From assembly GCA_008933995.1 (NCBI GenBank), contig WARS01000090.1:3047501-3111500 (forward strand): DNA of 64,000 bases. The letters are read 5' to 3'. Under the pieces are notes generated by a model. That model was not told the DNA's origin. It saw only the letters and a program-made list of their open reading frames with translations, and did no database searches. The translations under genes were made by a program, and so were the position numbers. The DNA is from Datnioides undecimradiatus (Eukaryota > Chordata > Actinopteri > Lobotiformes > Datnioididae). Numbering within the stretch: the first letter of the stretch is position 1; each line of letters opens with the position of its first letter. This document shows, in pieces, positions 48,522 to 60,998 of this stretch.

Positions 48522-48734
48522 TCACTCAGAGTCATTCATTAGAGTCTGAGGCCGACGCTTTCTCTTTCTCTCTCTCTCTTTGCTGAAACTTTCCTTCTCT
48601 TTTACTCTCCCGTCGTCCTCTGGCCCTGCCTCCGCGCGCAACCCGCTGCCTAAGTGGTTCCCATCGCCGCGGTTACCTGCCCTACCTGCCTGATGGCTCG
48701 GGTTACGAGAGAAGTCACGGGAACTGGTCGCCAT
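48522..48734 (-). other. upstream ORF in scoc 5' leader, 70 codons
   Basis: An ATG at 48734 opens a 70-residue frame (MATSSRDFSRN...KERERKRKRRPQTLMNDSE) that stops 50 nt before the scoc ATG, in a different frame. It lies in the CpG-rich leader. It is either a regulatory upstream ORF or simply untranslated leader. No domain is recognised; the end is strongly basic. Confidence 0.45.
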
Positions 48735-48845
48735 GGTGACCGCCGGACCAAAACATATAGCAGGAAAACTATGAGTTTGTGTCACGTGAAAGGAAGCCAT
48801 AAAGTCGGCGCGCGCGCGCAGACGGGAGTTGTGGCGCACACCTAG
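48540..48845 (-). promoter_or_regulatory. CpG-rich scoc long-form promoter/leader
   Basis: CpG density is much higher than in the flanks, including GGCGCGCGCGCGC near 48808 and CATCGCCGCGG near 48663. This fits a CpG-island promoter immediately upstream of the scoc start. The exact start site is unknown. Confidence 0.5.
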
Positions 48846-49181
48846 TCATACATTTATCTAAAATGTAAGCGTGTGCTGTTAATGAAGATGTAAATACAGC
48901 CAGAAGAGTTTGTTTTAACCGTCACTTCCTTCATTTTTTAGCCCTGTAACACGTTATTAGCTGAAGTCATTCACACTGTTTTCACCCAGTTTGACGACGC
49001 CTCAGCGTAGCGTTGACCTAAAATGACACGGGAGGACGTGAATGGGGGGGGGGGGTAGTCTTATTACATGTGTGGGAGCAGCCTGCACTCTGGTGGTTAA
49101 CGCTGAACACTGCAGGTGAGCGACAAGCGGCACAGACTCCATGTTCCCTCTGAGAGCAGCCCGCAGTGACGGTGCAGTTTA

Positions 49182-49202
49182 CACACACACACACACACAC
49201 AC
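49182..49202. repeat. (CA)n microsatellite
   Basis: A short pure (CA)n run, part of the dense simple repeats upstream of scoc. Confidence 0.9.
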
Positions 49203-49329
49203 GTATGCATCCCTGAAGGCTCGCAGCGAGTCAACACATAACACAAGTCTGGAACTTTGGTTTGCGGAAGACCCCTGGTGTGGTTGAAAGCTCTGGAAAC
49301 AGCTTCCAAGTTGGGTTCCCTGCTGAAAA

Positions 49330-49440
49330 AAACAGCTTAAACCAGCTGAGGTTGGTAGCTGGTTTAGCTGGTACTTAGATGGTTAAGCTGGTTGAGCTGG
49401 CTGGTTAAGCTGGTCACAGGCCGGTGTAGCTGGAATAGAC
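49330..49440. repeat. degenerate AGCTGGTTTA-type minisatellite
   Basis: The units 'agctggttta', 'agctggtac', 'ttaagctgg' and 'tgagctgg' recur every 9-11 bp and are preceded by the inverted 'taaaccagct' at 49338. This AACCAGCT/AGCTGGTT array is a common degenerate minisatellite of fish genomes. Confidence 0.7.
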
Positions 49441-49697
49441 CAACTGTAATATAGTGTTAATGAGGATGCCGGATAGGTAACTGCTGCTCAAAGATCTTGT
49501 GCTGATGATAGTGGGAAGGCCTGGAAGTGCTATGTAATATTAGAACATTATAATACAAAGAGGAGGACACTCTAACAGCCCAGTCAAATCGGGCATTTAA
49601 CTTAATTCTGGCCTGCAGACAATAACTGCTTACATGCTCTGTGCAGATAGTATGAATTACAGCAGCATGTGGTTCTGTTGCCTGAAAGACAACGTGT

Positions 49698-49800
49698 GTG
49701 CATTTGCATTTTTCTGCATTTGTGTGTTTACATTTGCATTTTTCTGCATTTGCGTGTTTACATCTGCATTCTTCTGCGTTCGCGTGCGTTTGTATTCATG
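49698..49800. repeat. about 30-bp tandem minisatellite
   Basis: The unit 'catttgcatttttctgcatttg' plus '.gtgttta' repeats about 2.5 to 3 times with increasing divergence towards 49790. It produces a periodic but artificial open frame. Confidence 0.8.
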
Positions 49801-50454
49801 CGTCTGCGTGTAGATCTGTCCGTGCTCCTGTTTGCAGATGCTTTGGTGCAGCTATGCTCTTTTCTGTCTTTTCTGTTTGCAGAATCACAGCCGAGCGTCT
49901 TCTCTGACTGCCTACGTGATTATGCTCAGCTCTGAGCGTGTGTTTGCACACGTCTGTCTGCAGAGGATTCACTCTGCCCCGTAAAGCCACGAGGAAACTG
50001 ACATTTATGGGCTCAATTTCACGGGGATGGGATAGCCTATTTGCTGATAATCCAAACCTTACCCTCAAACTGCAGCCTGATCAGCTTTCTCTGACCCATG
50101 CTGCTGATCGCGGATCAGCTTGATCACTCACACAGTATAAAGAATGACACTGCCAGCTGAACTTGGCTGGTGACACTGAAGCAGCGGTTCCACTCTAAAC
50201 ACTTGATAATGCTCAAAGATGTAGTGTGATGAAGTGTGTGTGTGCGTACAGAAAGAGGGACAGTACTAGGCCCTAGCGCCTGTGCTACTCCAGACCCCAG
50301 AGAGAGTTTGACCCCTGCACAACCTGGAAGCAGTCCACTGAAATACACCCCCAGCGAACAAACACACTCACACCCCAGAGATTGATTCTGACAGAGAATG
50401 AAGCCACTGAGAGAGTGTGTGACCTTTAGTCTGGACCCTGGTCGTGTATGTGCG

Positions 50455-50474
50455 CGCGTGTGTGTGTGTGTGTA
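50455..50474. repeat. (GT)n microsatellite with GCGCGC edge
   Basis: A short (GT)n run preceded by TGTGCGCGCG, and part of a wider alternating purine-pyrimidine patch. Confidence 0.85.
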
Positions 50475-50692
50475 TTGCACATGTTTCTCTCCAGTTGTAT
50501 TTTGAATGCACAAGTGTCTGTTGTTGAATTCTGCAGCCAGCATGCTCTGTCACTCCTATTCTGTGTGTTTGTGTGTAGTTAATTATTACTGTGCAGTGAT
50601 ATCCAAGAACCAGAGCGAGATCTGTTGCAGGATTAGCTGCATCCACAACTTTAGAGAGAGAGAGAGGGGAGGATGTATGTGGTGCCACTGTT

Positions 50693-50717
50693 TTCTCTCT
50701 CTCTCTCTCTCTCTCCC
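50693..50717. repeat. (CT)n microsatellite
   Basis: A pure (CT)n run, facing a (GA)n run at about 50654-50668 on the same strand. The two could pair. Confidence 0.9.
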
Positions 50718-52728
50718 CCCTGTGATAGTCCTCAGACCAGATGCCCACTTTGGCACCAACACTCTGCCAGTGTTATGCTAGGCATGGGGCATACACAAAC
50801 ACACAAACACACACATGCGCACACGCTAAGGGAGGAGAGGAGGCTGTAAAAAGAGCACTCGTCCATCTGTCCATCTCCCGGCTACTCTGGTACCGTGCAC
50901 ATCAGCATGTTTGTGTCTCCCCACTGCGTCCCCAAAGCCGTGTGAGTGCATGCGTGTTGGTGCGCACGTGTGTGTGCGTGTCCACGAGTGAGCCCAATAA
51001 TCTCTGCGCAGTTTCCCTGTGAGGAGGAGAAAAAAGAAGAAATGGTTTTCCTTTAGTTTCATTTTTCATGGATTCATGGATCCTCTATGCGAAAATGTTG
51101 AAGATAATGATAAAAAGTAGGAAACTTTCATATAAAAAGTATTTTCTGTCACATCATCCTCCGACTGTTACATCTTATTGAACCAATCCTCATCTCTCTT
51201 CTTCTCTGATTGCCGCCTTGTGATAGCAACATGAAAGTCACCTCAGAGAAGTGGCTGATTTTCAGGAAAATGAAGGAATCCAGTGCAAGTCGAGGGCTAA
51301 CAGAGTAGGGCCTTTAATCTGCCAGACATGCTAACATTATGCATTATACGTTTCATACAGCTGTCACTTCATCAAAAGTGTCAAAAATCTGAAATCTTTA
51401 ACATGTGCACTGGCGTCTTTGAATGTGGTGACGTCTTTCTTTAATGTCTAATCCTTTTCAGTTGTAGTGTGGAAGTGGGACACTGTCTGAAACGAGAGGA
51501 AGCAAGCCGTAACCTCTGACCTGTAAAACAGGAAGCATGCACATGTGTCATCATAAAGGACGTATTAATTATTGTTTTTCCCTCGTTCTAATCATTTCCT
51601 AATGCTTTTAGTTTTATCAATACGTCCTGTCAAAATGATTTTATGGGTTGCGCTCAGATTCAAATGTTTGTTGCCATGTTACCCGGTCATCACATTGCCA
51701 AACAGGAAGTGGCAACGTCCAACTGGCTTCATAGCAGAAGAAGTGAGACGGTACACGCGTTTCAAAGAAGAGCGTTTTTAAAGTACTCTGCAAAAAAAAC
51801 ATGTATTGTTATTGTTTGATGTTAGGATAATTAGAGTTATGATCGGAAACAGTTTATTTTAATGTCTTCATTCATTGTGAACTAATGTTGACTTGTCTGT
51901 AACTTAAATTAAATTAATGGATAATGGATCAAGTCCTTACGTTCCGTCAAAGTGTTGTGTCTTTCCCACCCCGAGCTGGAAACTTAAACAACTTAAACGC
52001 ATCGCCCTCCTCGTGTTCTCCTCCTCCACTCGTTCAACCCTTTACGATCGTAATTTTCAAGATTTGCGGTTTAACACGTAACTTGGCACTTTATCCACAA
52101 GCGCAGTGTGTAAATTAAATCTCTGGGTGAAGATGTAGAAATGAGAACTTTTAATTGTGCATAATTTTAGCATGCTCTGTCGCAGCTGTGAGAGTCGAGA
52201 TCTGCGTTTGAGCTGCTGTTCCTTTGGAGCGCATGTAAGCAACGTGTCTGGAAAGAGAAAATACAAAGCATTGAGATGGATATAGGGAAATAAATGGACA
52301 TTTTGGACATTTTGTATATGTGTTTACAGTCTGTGCGCTCATTGATTCAAGTACTTACTGCCAGAAGAAGAAGAAAAGCCCAAAGATCTGGTAGGAATGA
52401 TCTTTTGTTCTTCTGTTTACTCGTTTGCTGATGTTCTGGAAACAGTTGTTCCCCTTTTCACGTGGAACAACTGTGAAGTGTGACACTTTCCCAAAAAAAA
52501 ACAAAAAAACCCAAAACTGCTGCGTGCTGGTGTTTTCATGTCGTTCTCTGTTGTTTCTTACTGAGGGCAAAGTGACACAGACCGATAAAGGGGCGGAGAG
52601 AAGGATGTGCACTTCAGCAGAGCGCAGGGTGTAACGGACACGCTACACGTTAATTCTGACTTCAGTCACATCAAGGTGCACGACACTGTAACTTTACACC
52701 AACAGGTGATAGCGTGTGAAGGTTGCTG

Positions 52729-52730
<2 letters not shown>

Positions 52731-52774
<44 letters not shown>
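52731..52774. repeat. (AC)22 microsatellite
   Basis: An uninterrupted (AC)n run of 44 bp. Confidence 0.97.
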
Positions 52775-52776
<2 letters not shown>

Positions 52777-52966
52777 GATGTCCCGCAACTAATGAAGGTA
52801 ACCAGCTCTTCTTCTGTGTTGTGTATGTTTGTGACGCTAAATGCATGTGTTTGCCTGTGTGTGTGTGTGTGTGTCTTGTTTTGTAGCTTTATCTGACTAA
52901 TTGAGTTGTTCTAAAATATTCAGCAGCTTGCGGGCAAACACGGCATTTAAATAGTGTTTTGTCTGT

Positions 52967-53021
52967 TTCTATCTGTCTGTCTATCTGTCTGTCTGCCTAT
53001 CTGTCTGTCTGTCTGTCCTGT
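52967..53021. repeat. (CTGT/CTAT)n tetranucleotide repeat
   Basis: Interrupted TCTG/TCTA units over about 55 bp. Nearby at 53103-53122 there is a short (CTCCC)n run. Confidence 0.9.
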
Positions 53022-53201
53022 TCCAGTGAAAGTCCACTCCAGGATTTGCAGGCAGCCTTGTAAGGCTACAGTGTTAGTTTACGATCTTCACCATACATGC
53101 CTCCCCTCCCCTCCCCTCCCCTGTACACTCCCCCCTTTCTCCCTCACTCTATTCTTCCTGCCTCAATCTCATCCTACTCACACATACTCTGTGGGGGGAG
53201 T

Positions 53202-53202
<1 letters not shown>

Positions 53203-53249
<47 letters not shown>
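53203..53249. repeat. (CA)n microsatellite
   Basis: An uninterrupted (CA)n run of about 46 bp. Confidence 0.97.
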
Positions 53250-53251
<2 letters not shown>

Positions 53252-54057
53252 TCCTGTAAGAATACTTGAGCGAGTAGAGTAGTTGCCTGCACTCTGAACT
53301 GCCATTTCTTTTGGTTCTCCGCCTGCCAGACAGAAACCACAGGACGGGGCAGTAGCTGTAGATTCATCAGCAGCTGAGGGTTGTAACAGTCGCCTTCCTC
53401 ACCTGCACCAGAATAACACGCTCACACTCCATAACACTAATGAAAGTCTGAGCCAAGCAGCACAGCATGCTGGTTTTCTTTGTCACGTGGAACAAAGACA
53501 TGAAACTTTTATTAATTCTTACAAACACGGCTGCAGAGGCAGGTTGCTTTCACTTGACCAGATATACATCCAGTGTATCTGTTGTGGTTAATGATAATCC
53601 CCGACCACAGTCATCAGCGTGGTTTGTTTTGCATGTGGCAGATCATCAAAGTTCCCTCATAATAAATGACGTCGCAGTCGTTTTGACCAGTGCACCTGCC
53701 ATGTGACCTTGTGTTATTTTTCAAAAGCCATATGTCGAAGTGTTGACTGACAGTGTTTGCAAATGGGATTGCATTACAGTGATTTGGAGCTAATTAAAGG
53801 GTTACTCTACGCACATCCATGAAGTCGGGAGAAAGAAAAAGAGAAAAACAGCCCGAATGGATGCCGCGGCAGCCAGGATATCCTGACTTCAGTGTGGATC
53901 CAGGGCGAAAACAGCCGTGCATTGAACAGCACAGGGGCCCGTGTTGCTTCATACACTGGTCGGGCAATGGCGTAGATCCGGAAAGTCTGGTTGGAGTAAC
54001 AGATAAATGTGTTAACAAGAGTTAACAATATGCACATGTATTAAATGGTATTACAGT

Positions 54058-54060
<3 letters not shown>

Positions 54061-54095
<35 letters not shown>
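54061..54095. repeat. (TA)n microsatellite
   Basis: A pure (TA)n run of about 35 bp, self-complementary. Confidence 0.97.
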
Positions 54096-54097
<2 letters not shown>

Positions 54098-55531
54098 CAA
54101 CTTTATCTTTTGCCACAATCATAGTAATAAATAGAAAATTGTATATAAACACAGTGTTCATGTCACACCATTATCTCCCACAGAAGATATTAAACAGCTG
54201 TCTGCACAGGCTGAAGATCCCTCCCTGTCGGAGTTCTTATTTTCTTATTTTGGCCGTACCCGTGTGTAAGTAGAAGAGGTTGATTGAGAAAATAAACAGA
54301 TAAACAACGTACGCCTGCACGCTTTGCACAGAACTTGATGCTGTCTCGCTGCACGAACGAGAAGTTTATACCTGTCTTCTAAATGAGTTCTGTGCAGTAG
54401 TGGATTACTAGATGTTTGAGATCTAGTGTTAGTCTTTACCTGATATGTCATCATAGTTTTCACTGTTTACCTACTGGTGTGAGTGAACTGTGACTGATGC
54501 ACATACACACCTATATGCTTTTGCAGAAACGTACGTGCACACGCTGAAGGAAGTTCAACTTCTCTGCGATCGGTCTCACCACAAACAGAGGATGAGCCGC
54601 GTGCATGGCTTTTGGTAAGAGCGGGGTGATGTCGATTTTGGTCTCCACCGGGAAAACACGTGACCGGCTGCAGTTGGGGAATGCTCCGCTCTGTTCTTTG
54701 GGCTAGTTGCAAACTGTGTGTTGCGTCTCAGGATGATGAGAGTCCAAGACCAAGACAGAACAAGACACAAGCAGAAAGAGGTTCAGTGAAGCTGAGGGGA
54801 ACTGTGACCCTTCACACAGTCTTTCAATTCATTGTCATTACAAATCAGAGCGTGACTCACTCTGGGTTGATGATATATTAGTATTGTAGTATATGTTCCC
54901 AATATGAGCTGGTATGTAAACTGTTTTGTGTCCAGTATAAAATGCAGAATGAGTTATTGGTGTCACTGAAAAGTTATATAACTAATATTTATCTGACACA
55001 AGCGCAATCTCTAGCTCTGTTTTCATTCCAACGCAAAGAGTCCCGTATCAATCGGCTCTGTTATGCACTTATTGATTATGAATTTACTCCTACTGCTGCC
55101 TTTTCGATCGACGCGCTTCCATCGTCGCACAGTAAACCACGCCTGGACTGTGTGAAACTTTGAGGAGAACGGAAAAAAAAAAGAAATAAAACCTGTTTCG
55201 TCTTTTAAACTTCGCTGCCAGCGGCTCAGAGATCTCCTCTCTTAAACATCTTGTGGCTCCCTGTTAACACCAGTTAGTTTGTCTGTGCTTTTAAATTGGG
55301 AGTGGGGAAAATGTGTTTTAAATCAAAAGGCTTACATAAAAGAATAAATCTTGCTAAGTGATTAACTTTGGCGTTCGAGCTGCAGAGTCGAGGCCACCTT
55401 GTTTTTCTGTTTTCGCATAGACAAAACAGCCTCAGTTAATTGTTCTCTTTGCCTTGCGTCACCATGACATGGCAGGAAAGTGTCAAAATAACAGTCATTA
55501 AAGGATATTCAGTGAGTATTTGGTGAGTCAC

Positions 55532-55569
55532 TGTGTGTGTGTGTGTGTGTGTGCATGTGTGTGTGTGTG
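55532..55569. repeat. (GT)n microsatellite, interrupted
   Basis: A (GT)n run interrupted by one GCAT. Confidence 0.93.
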
Positions 55570-55862
55570 GCGGGGTTACTGACATCAGTCTGTGGCGGTG
55601 GCGGTGCTTCGCCAGCTGACCTGTGTGGACACGAAATGTCTCGATGGTGTCATGAAGTCATAAATGCACCCAAGAAGTCATGAACACACATACTGTGGTC
55701 CAAATTTAGAAGTCCGCACACGCGCGTGTGTGTGTGTGTGTTAAATCGTAGTTGTTTTGATACCAATTTGAATGATTATGTTAGAAAAGACTTGGTTTGA
55801 TACAGTATTTATTCATTTTTTATCATCAGTTCATCTTTAAATGTCCACAGTAAGCACCATTT

Positions 55863-55864
<2 letters not shown>

Positions 55865-55898
<34 letters not shown>
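55865..55898. repeat. (GT)n microsatellite
   Basis: A pure (GT)n run of about 34 bp. Confidence 0.95.
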
Positions 55899-55900
<2 letters not shown>

Positions 55901-56130
55901 TTTTCCATAAAATCCGATGTCACAGTCTTGTTTATGGCAGCCATGTAATCCCCGCGGCTTGCACGGGTCCGTCAGTATATCAGTCTCTCATGCAAATAGT
56001 GCTCTGTGTTTATGCATCTGCGCACGTGTGTTTGTGCGCGCGTGGTGTTTGCAAAGGTGTAGGCGTGTGTGTTTTTGTGTACGTATACAGGGTTAAGTAA
56101 CTATAAACAGAGGAGATGTGTCAGTCAGTC

Positions 56131-56131
<1 letters not shown>

Positions 56132-56168
<37 letters not shown>
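56132..56168. repeat. (GT)n microsatellite
   Basis: A pure (GT)n run of about 37 bp. Confidence 0.95.
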
Positions 56169-56170
<2 letters not shown>

Positions 56171-59100
56171 TTAGTGTGTGCATGGTACTTAAGAAATTAA
56201 CATATTTTGAAAGAAAAGAAGATGTCGCTCCTTAATGAGAGAGGGCGCACGCATCTCATTATGGCATCATTAGCATAATTACCCAGCATCCTTTGTGATC
56301 ATGACACGCATACGTGGGCGTGCGTATAAGTGTGCGTACATATGTGCGTGTTTGGATTGTTTACGGGGGGGGATTATCTCTCTCTGCCTTTTCATTGTCA
56401 TTAGCAGTCCACCTCCACGTTCTCTGCGTGTCTCACCTTTCTCGCGCTTATTTCCTCTTCGCCACCTGAAAACGATCCGCGTTCAACGGTCACAATAAGA
56501 AAACACGTTTACCCCTTTCACTCTAAAACCAGCCTCTTAAAGTGCACGTCTGGCCCGAGCTGTTTTTCAAATCCTTTCTGTTTTGCTTCTTACTCTTCCC
56601 AGAACAGCTGATCAGGCAGAAAACAACATGATTCTCCTTCTCCGGCCTTCACAGCGAGTGCGGTCACCACTTCTCGCTTCCCAGCCCAGAGGTTTTAGGC
56701 CGTCGCGGCACCCTGCGCTGGGAGTAAACACTGTGGTAATGTGTGTGTGGGTAACAATAGCATTCCTGTATGAAAAGCAGCAGTTATTGCAGCACATCAG
56801 GGTCTAATGCCAGGCCGTGGACGCACGGCGGAGGCTTCATGCAGTACGTGCTCATGCACACTTGCTCATTTACTCTGCATTAGCTCATCACATTTTCTAA
56901 TGAGACACTTTGTTAGAAGTTTTACTTTTTGTTTGTCAAATGACAAAAAGTCACTCGATTGATTTCTGGATTTTGTTTTGTTTCTGTCTCCTCAAAATTT
57001 CCGACGATGGTCTATCCAGGGAGACAGTGGTCTAGTCTAGAGTATGATTTGAGTGTGTCATCCTCAGTTTCAGCAGCTACATATCACACGCTGGCTTAAT
57101 ATAGTTAATCCATTCACAACTCACAGGTTAAAGCAACTGCTCCCTCCACACTTAGAGATAGTGCTAATGCGTGGGTTCAACATGTTTATCAAAAATGCTG
57201 ATACAGGTGAAATGTGTTTAGCATGTGATGCAAAGTCTAATACAAAGTCTAATTTTCATGCTTGCTCTGAAAAGAACATATCTCACGTCTGTTTGAAAAA
57301 GGGTAAAACAGTAATTGTGGGAGCGACCTCTTCGCTCCGTGCTGTGCGGCAGCTCGTTTCCATCTCTGAGCCGCTGCTATTTATTGTCTGCTGTAGGCCC
57401 AACATGCTTGGACATGTCTCTCATTAACGTGCGACGCTTCCTCAAGACAAATGACGCGGTGAATACAATAACATAGCAATATCGACAGGAACAGGGCATG
57501 TTTGCTGCTGTCAGTTACGCAGTCAGCTCAGACCCTGCACATTAGCAAGCTAGCTGCAATGTTGTCACGCAACCAACTTAGCACTGCAAACACACAGTTG
57601 CTACACTTCATTGTCAAAATGCTATCGCGCCTCAGTTGCACATTTGTGCAGAGAGCTGAGCTTAAAGAATATTGCAGGTTTTTAGTAACCAGTGGATTGT
57701 TTTTAATCACCGTTACGAGCTCCTGACCTTTACAGCGGCGCCACCCGCAGGTCAAAACGGACTTTCAGGTTTTTTGCGGACTGCCGTGGAAAGACATTTT
57801 AAATAGTGCAGGCTTACGGTTTGTTACAATGTCCCTGTGTTTGAGCTGACATCTTGCAACAGGATGGGGGAAAAAAAAAAATCTGGGTGTGGACGGTAAA
57901 ACAAGCAACTCGGTCCACTCCCTGACCGACTACCATCAGCATGCCCTTGAGCAAGGTTGTCTCTAACATCCGTCTGTCCTCCCGCCTCCTTTTATTCCAC
58001 TATTTCTCACCCCTCCGCCTTCCTTCCCTCCAATCCTCTGCCCTCCCTGTGGCTCATCAATATATCAACCACCCTGATTCTCTCTTTATCTCACTCTCAG
58101 AGGCAATGCAGCGTACATTAAATATTTAGAGACAGACGGTCTAGTGCAACAGCCCGGCAACCTCTCCACTGAGAGAGAGAGAGGGAGAGAGAGTGTTGAA
58201 GAGCAAGCGCTCGCTCTTTTTCTCTGCCACTCCAGGGAGGGGAGTCTCCGGAAGAGCCAGAAGGGTAGGAGAGCCCCATTTTCCCCGTGGGTATCACCGA
58301 GCGTGTGTCGGGGGGGGTCATCACTGGGTGAACAGTGCGGTCTGAATGTCAAAGCGCTGTGGAAGTCGATGTGGCGAGCGCGGAGGAAGACAAGGGAGGC
58401 CGCATGGAAAAATGAGAGGAGGAGGTGATGTGTGGTGTCAGTGTGGGAGGAAATCTTCAAATTAGGTTGAGCACATTTTTTTTTTTCCCTTTGTGGATGT
58501 TTGTGTTCGGCCTGAATCTGTTTGACTGGTTGGTTGATGTAACGAAGAGAGCAACGCACAGCCAGACAGACGACGCTGTTTTGCCCTGTTGATTTTTACA
58601 CTCAATACTTCCTCCCAGCTCTCAGTTCAAAACCCGGAGTGTGTGTTCCTATGCGCGCGTGTGTGTGTGTGTGTGTGTCCGTACCCTTTGTGTAAACTCA
58701 TTCTTTACCTCCCACACTTGAAGTCGTGAGCAGACAAACCGGCATGACAGTGAGAAAAGAAAAGAAATACGTCTCTGCCTTGTTCGAGAGCAAACAACAA
58801 ATGATCTTTTGTGCTTTTGTGTGAGCGCACAACGCAGAGGCAGATCCAGTGAAAACAGCAATTAACATCGCTTAATAATCACTTTAACTTCTTAAAAACA
58901 ACTCTCCCCTTCAACAGGGGTGACTGGCTAACTGCTAAGTGTTAAAAGCTATCTGCAGCACTATTTTAACTTTGCACATACATGATTGCAGTGTTTTTTA
59001 TGGTGGGGAAACACATATTTTAGCTCAACAATAGCTGTTTTAGAGTCAAAATACAGTTTGACACTCCCTTGCCAAAATCCTGCAAACATCCACAGCCACC

Positions 59101-59268
59101 CACTCCCACAGTGTCGGAGCTGACAACCAAAACGGACAGGAAGTAAAACCATCTCCCTTTAAAACAAAATGTAAAAGGAAAAAAGAAAAAGAAAATCTGT
59201 CAGCGTTGTGGCAGCAGAGGAGGAGGAGGACAAACAAAAAAGACTGCGAGACTAAAATAGGTGAAAGC

Positions 59269-59270
<2 letters not shown>

Positions 59271-59326
<56 letters not shown>
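59271..59326. repeat. (GT)28 microsatellite, longest pure run in the right arm
   Basis: An uninterrupted (GT)n run of about 56 bp. A (CA)n run lies about 70 bp further right (59393-59418), giving facing complementary blocks. Confidence 0.97.
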
Positions 59327-59330
<4 letters not shown>

Positions 59331-60184
59331 CAACATTCCATTCATTCCTGAAGCGCTAAACCGGCAGCACCACCAGAGCACCAGTTACGGCCACACACAC
59401 ACACACTCACACACACAGCTGAGTCTCTTTATCAAACTGTGCTTGTGGAGCTGGCCGGGCAATGTGACGCAGAGTAGTTGTCACGGTTTGCGGTGCTCAT
59501 TGGGAGGAAGTTACAGTGATAAGTCAGACCAGACAGTCAAATATAAACTTAACTCACACATTTCGGTTTCATGCCCAGCCCTGATTGTCCCCGTGGAGCT
59601 GCAGGAATCAAATCCCATTGACTGACCTTGTAAAACATCATGTCTGCAGACGTAAAAACTAAGCATCTCTCTTTGGTTACAGACTTGACCTGACGCTGAT
59701 TTGATCTCATGATATCCACATAGTGCTGCGCAAGCAATGCACTTAAAAACAGTAAGTTAATTAATATGCATGAAAGCTGCAATGTTCGTTTTTAGCCATG
59801 TTAGCGATGTGGTCTTGGCAGTGACAGTTCGGTTCGCGCCAGGCTGAAGTTTCTCCAACAACAACCATAAGGATCGTCACGAGTTTACAGATATTCGTGG
59901 TCCCCAGAGGATGAATCTTCCCATTGCCCATAATTATCTGTAAGAGGCTAAAGAATTATTTTTGTAGCTGCTGATTTTGTTGACTATGATGCCCATCAAC
60001 AGTGTTTAATTTACACGAACTCTCTAAATTGGTCTCAATACAACATGAAGCTCTCACTTTTGCTTCACACCGTCTGGATTCTGGTATTTTTAGACTTTTG
60101 TATTTTGCCAGAATGGTGGCATTAAGAAGTAAAAATCATCATCTGTAAGTTTGAAAGCATAAAGAATGGACTTTTGGCTTTTAC

Positions 60185-60692
60185 TGTCACGACTTGGTTT
60201 GGAGGTGAGAGCAGGACCCAGACGCCGGCAGGGACAAGGATGCAGAAGATCTTTTAACTGTTTATTTTATGGGCTTAGGCTTGCGGATGGTCAAGGCAGG
60301 CAGGGTCAAAAATCCAGGAAGTCAGTCCGAACAAGGTGTGGTAAAAAATAAAAAAAGAACAAAAATGCAAAAACCAGAAATCCAAAATCTCTATGACTAT
60401 GGACACGGAATCTAGGTAGGGACATGGACTCTAAACTCAACAAACAGGGCAAGAACATGGACTCGAACTTAGCAAACAGAGCATGAACATGAACTCTAAC
60501 TTAGCAATGCACAGACAGAGAACAAAGGCAATGGCATAACTTAAATAGACAGGTGAGGGCAGGAAAACGAGACACAGGTGAGACCAATCAACTAATCAAG
60601 AACAGAAAGCAAGTACACAGAAACACACAAGGGGAACACTTTTCAAAATAAAACAGGAAACAACAAAAGAAGAAGAACTCAAAACCCTGACA
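60185..60692 (-). mobile_element. solo LTR of a Ty3/gypsy-type retrotransposon, 508 bp
   Basis: A TG..CA-bounded unit with short terminal inverted repeats (TGTCA..TGACA). It is flanked on both sides by the identical 5-bp duplication TTTAC (60180-60184 and 60693-60697). Read on the minus strand it has LTR-like parts: a TATTTAAG core-promoter-like box (about 60539-60546) and an AATAAA signal (60261-60266) near the far end. It is followed by the CTGGGTCCTGCTCTCACC style end typical of fish gypsy LTRs. Internal coding sequence is absent, as left by LTR-LTR recombination. The perfect duplication suggests a fairly recent insertion. Confidence 0.85.
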
Positions 60693-60998
60693 TTTACTGC
60701 TCAAAACGACAAACAGCGATGAATTATTCTTTGGATCAACAATGCCGCCGATTGCCTTTTCAGACAGCTGAGCAGCTAGCTCATTAGCAACCAAACGACC
60801 AATAGCTAGGTGAATAATGACGGGCAGTTAGAAGTTATACGATAGGCAGCCTGTTCTGCTGCTGTGTAACGCTAACGTTAGCTTCAGACGCTACATTACC
60901 GAGCTGAATGACAAAGGGTATTAAGCTTATGAGCAGTTTGTCATCAGGTAGCCGCTAACAGCAATTTGCAGGGTTACCACAGTAATCTATCTGACATT

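Larger units (their letters stand above)
48846..60184. other. intergenic region without recognised genes
   Basis: About 11 kb upstream of scoc with no exon that matches a known family and no spliceable open frame. It is rich in simple repeats, listed separately. A CpG-containing, purine/pyrimidine-skewed segment at about 58140-58420 might be a promoter or leader of a gene to the right, but nothing coding confirms that. Confidence 0.55.

Noticed and set aside
48472-48525. Starting scoc upstream of 48471
   Set aside because: The in-frame upstream extension has no ATG; it would need a GTG start.
57053-57427. A 124-codon open frame on the plus strand as a gene
   Set aside because: No recognisable domain, no splice or start context, and composition like the surrounding non-coding DNA.
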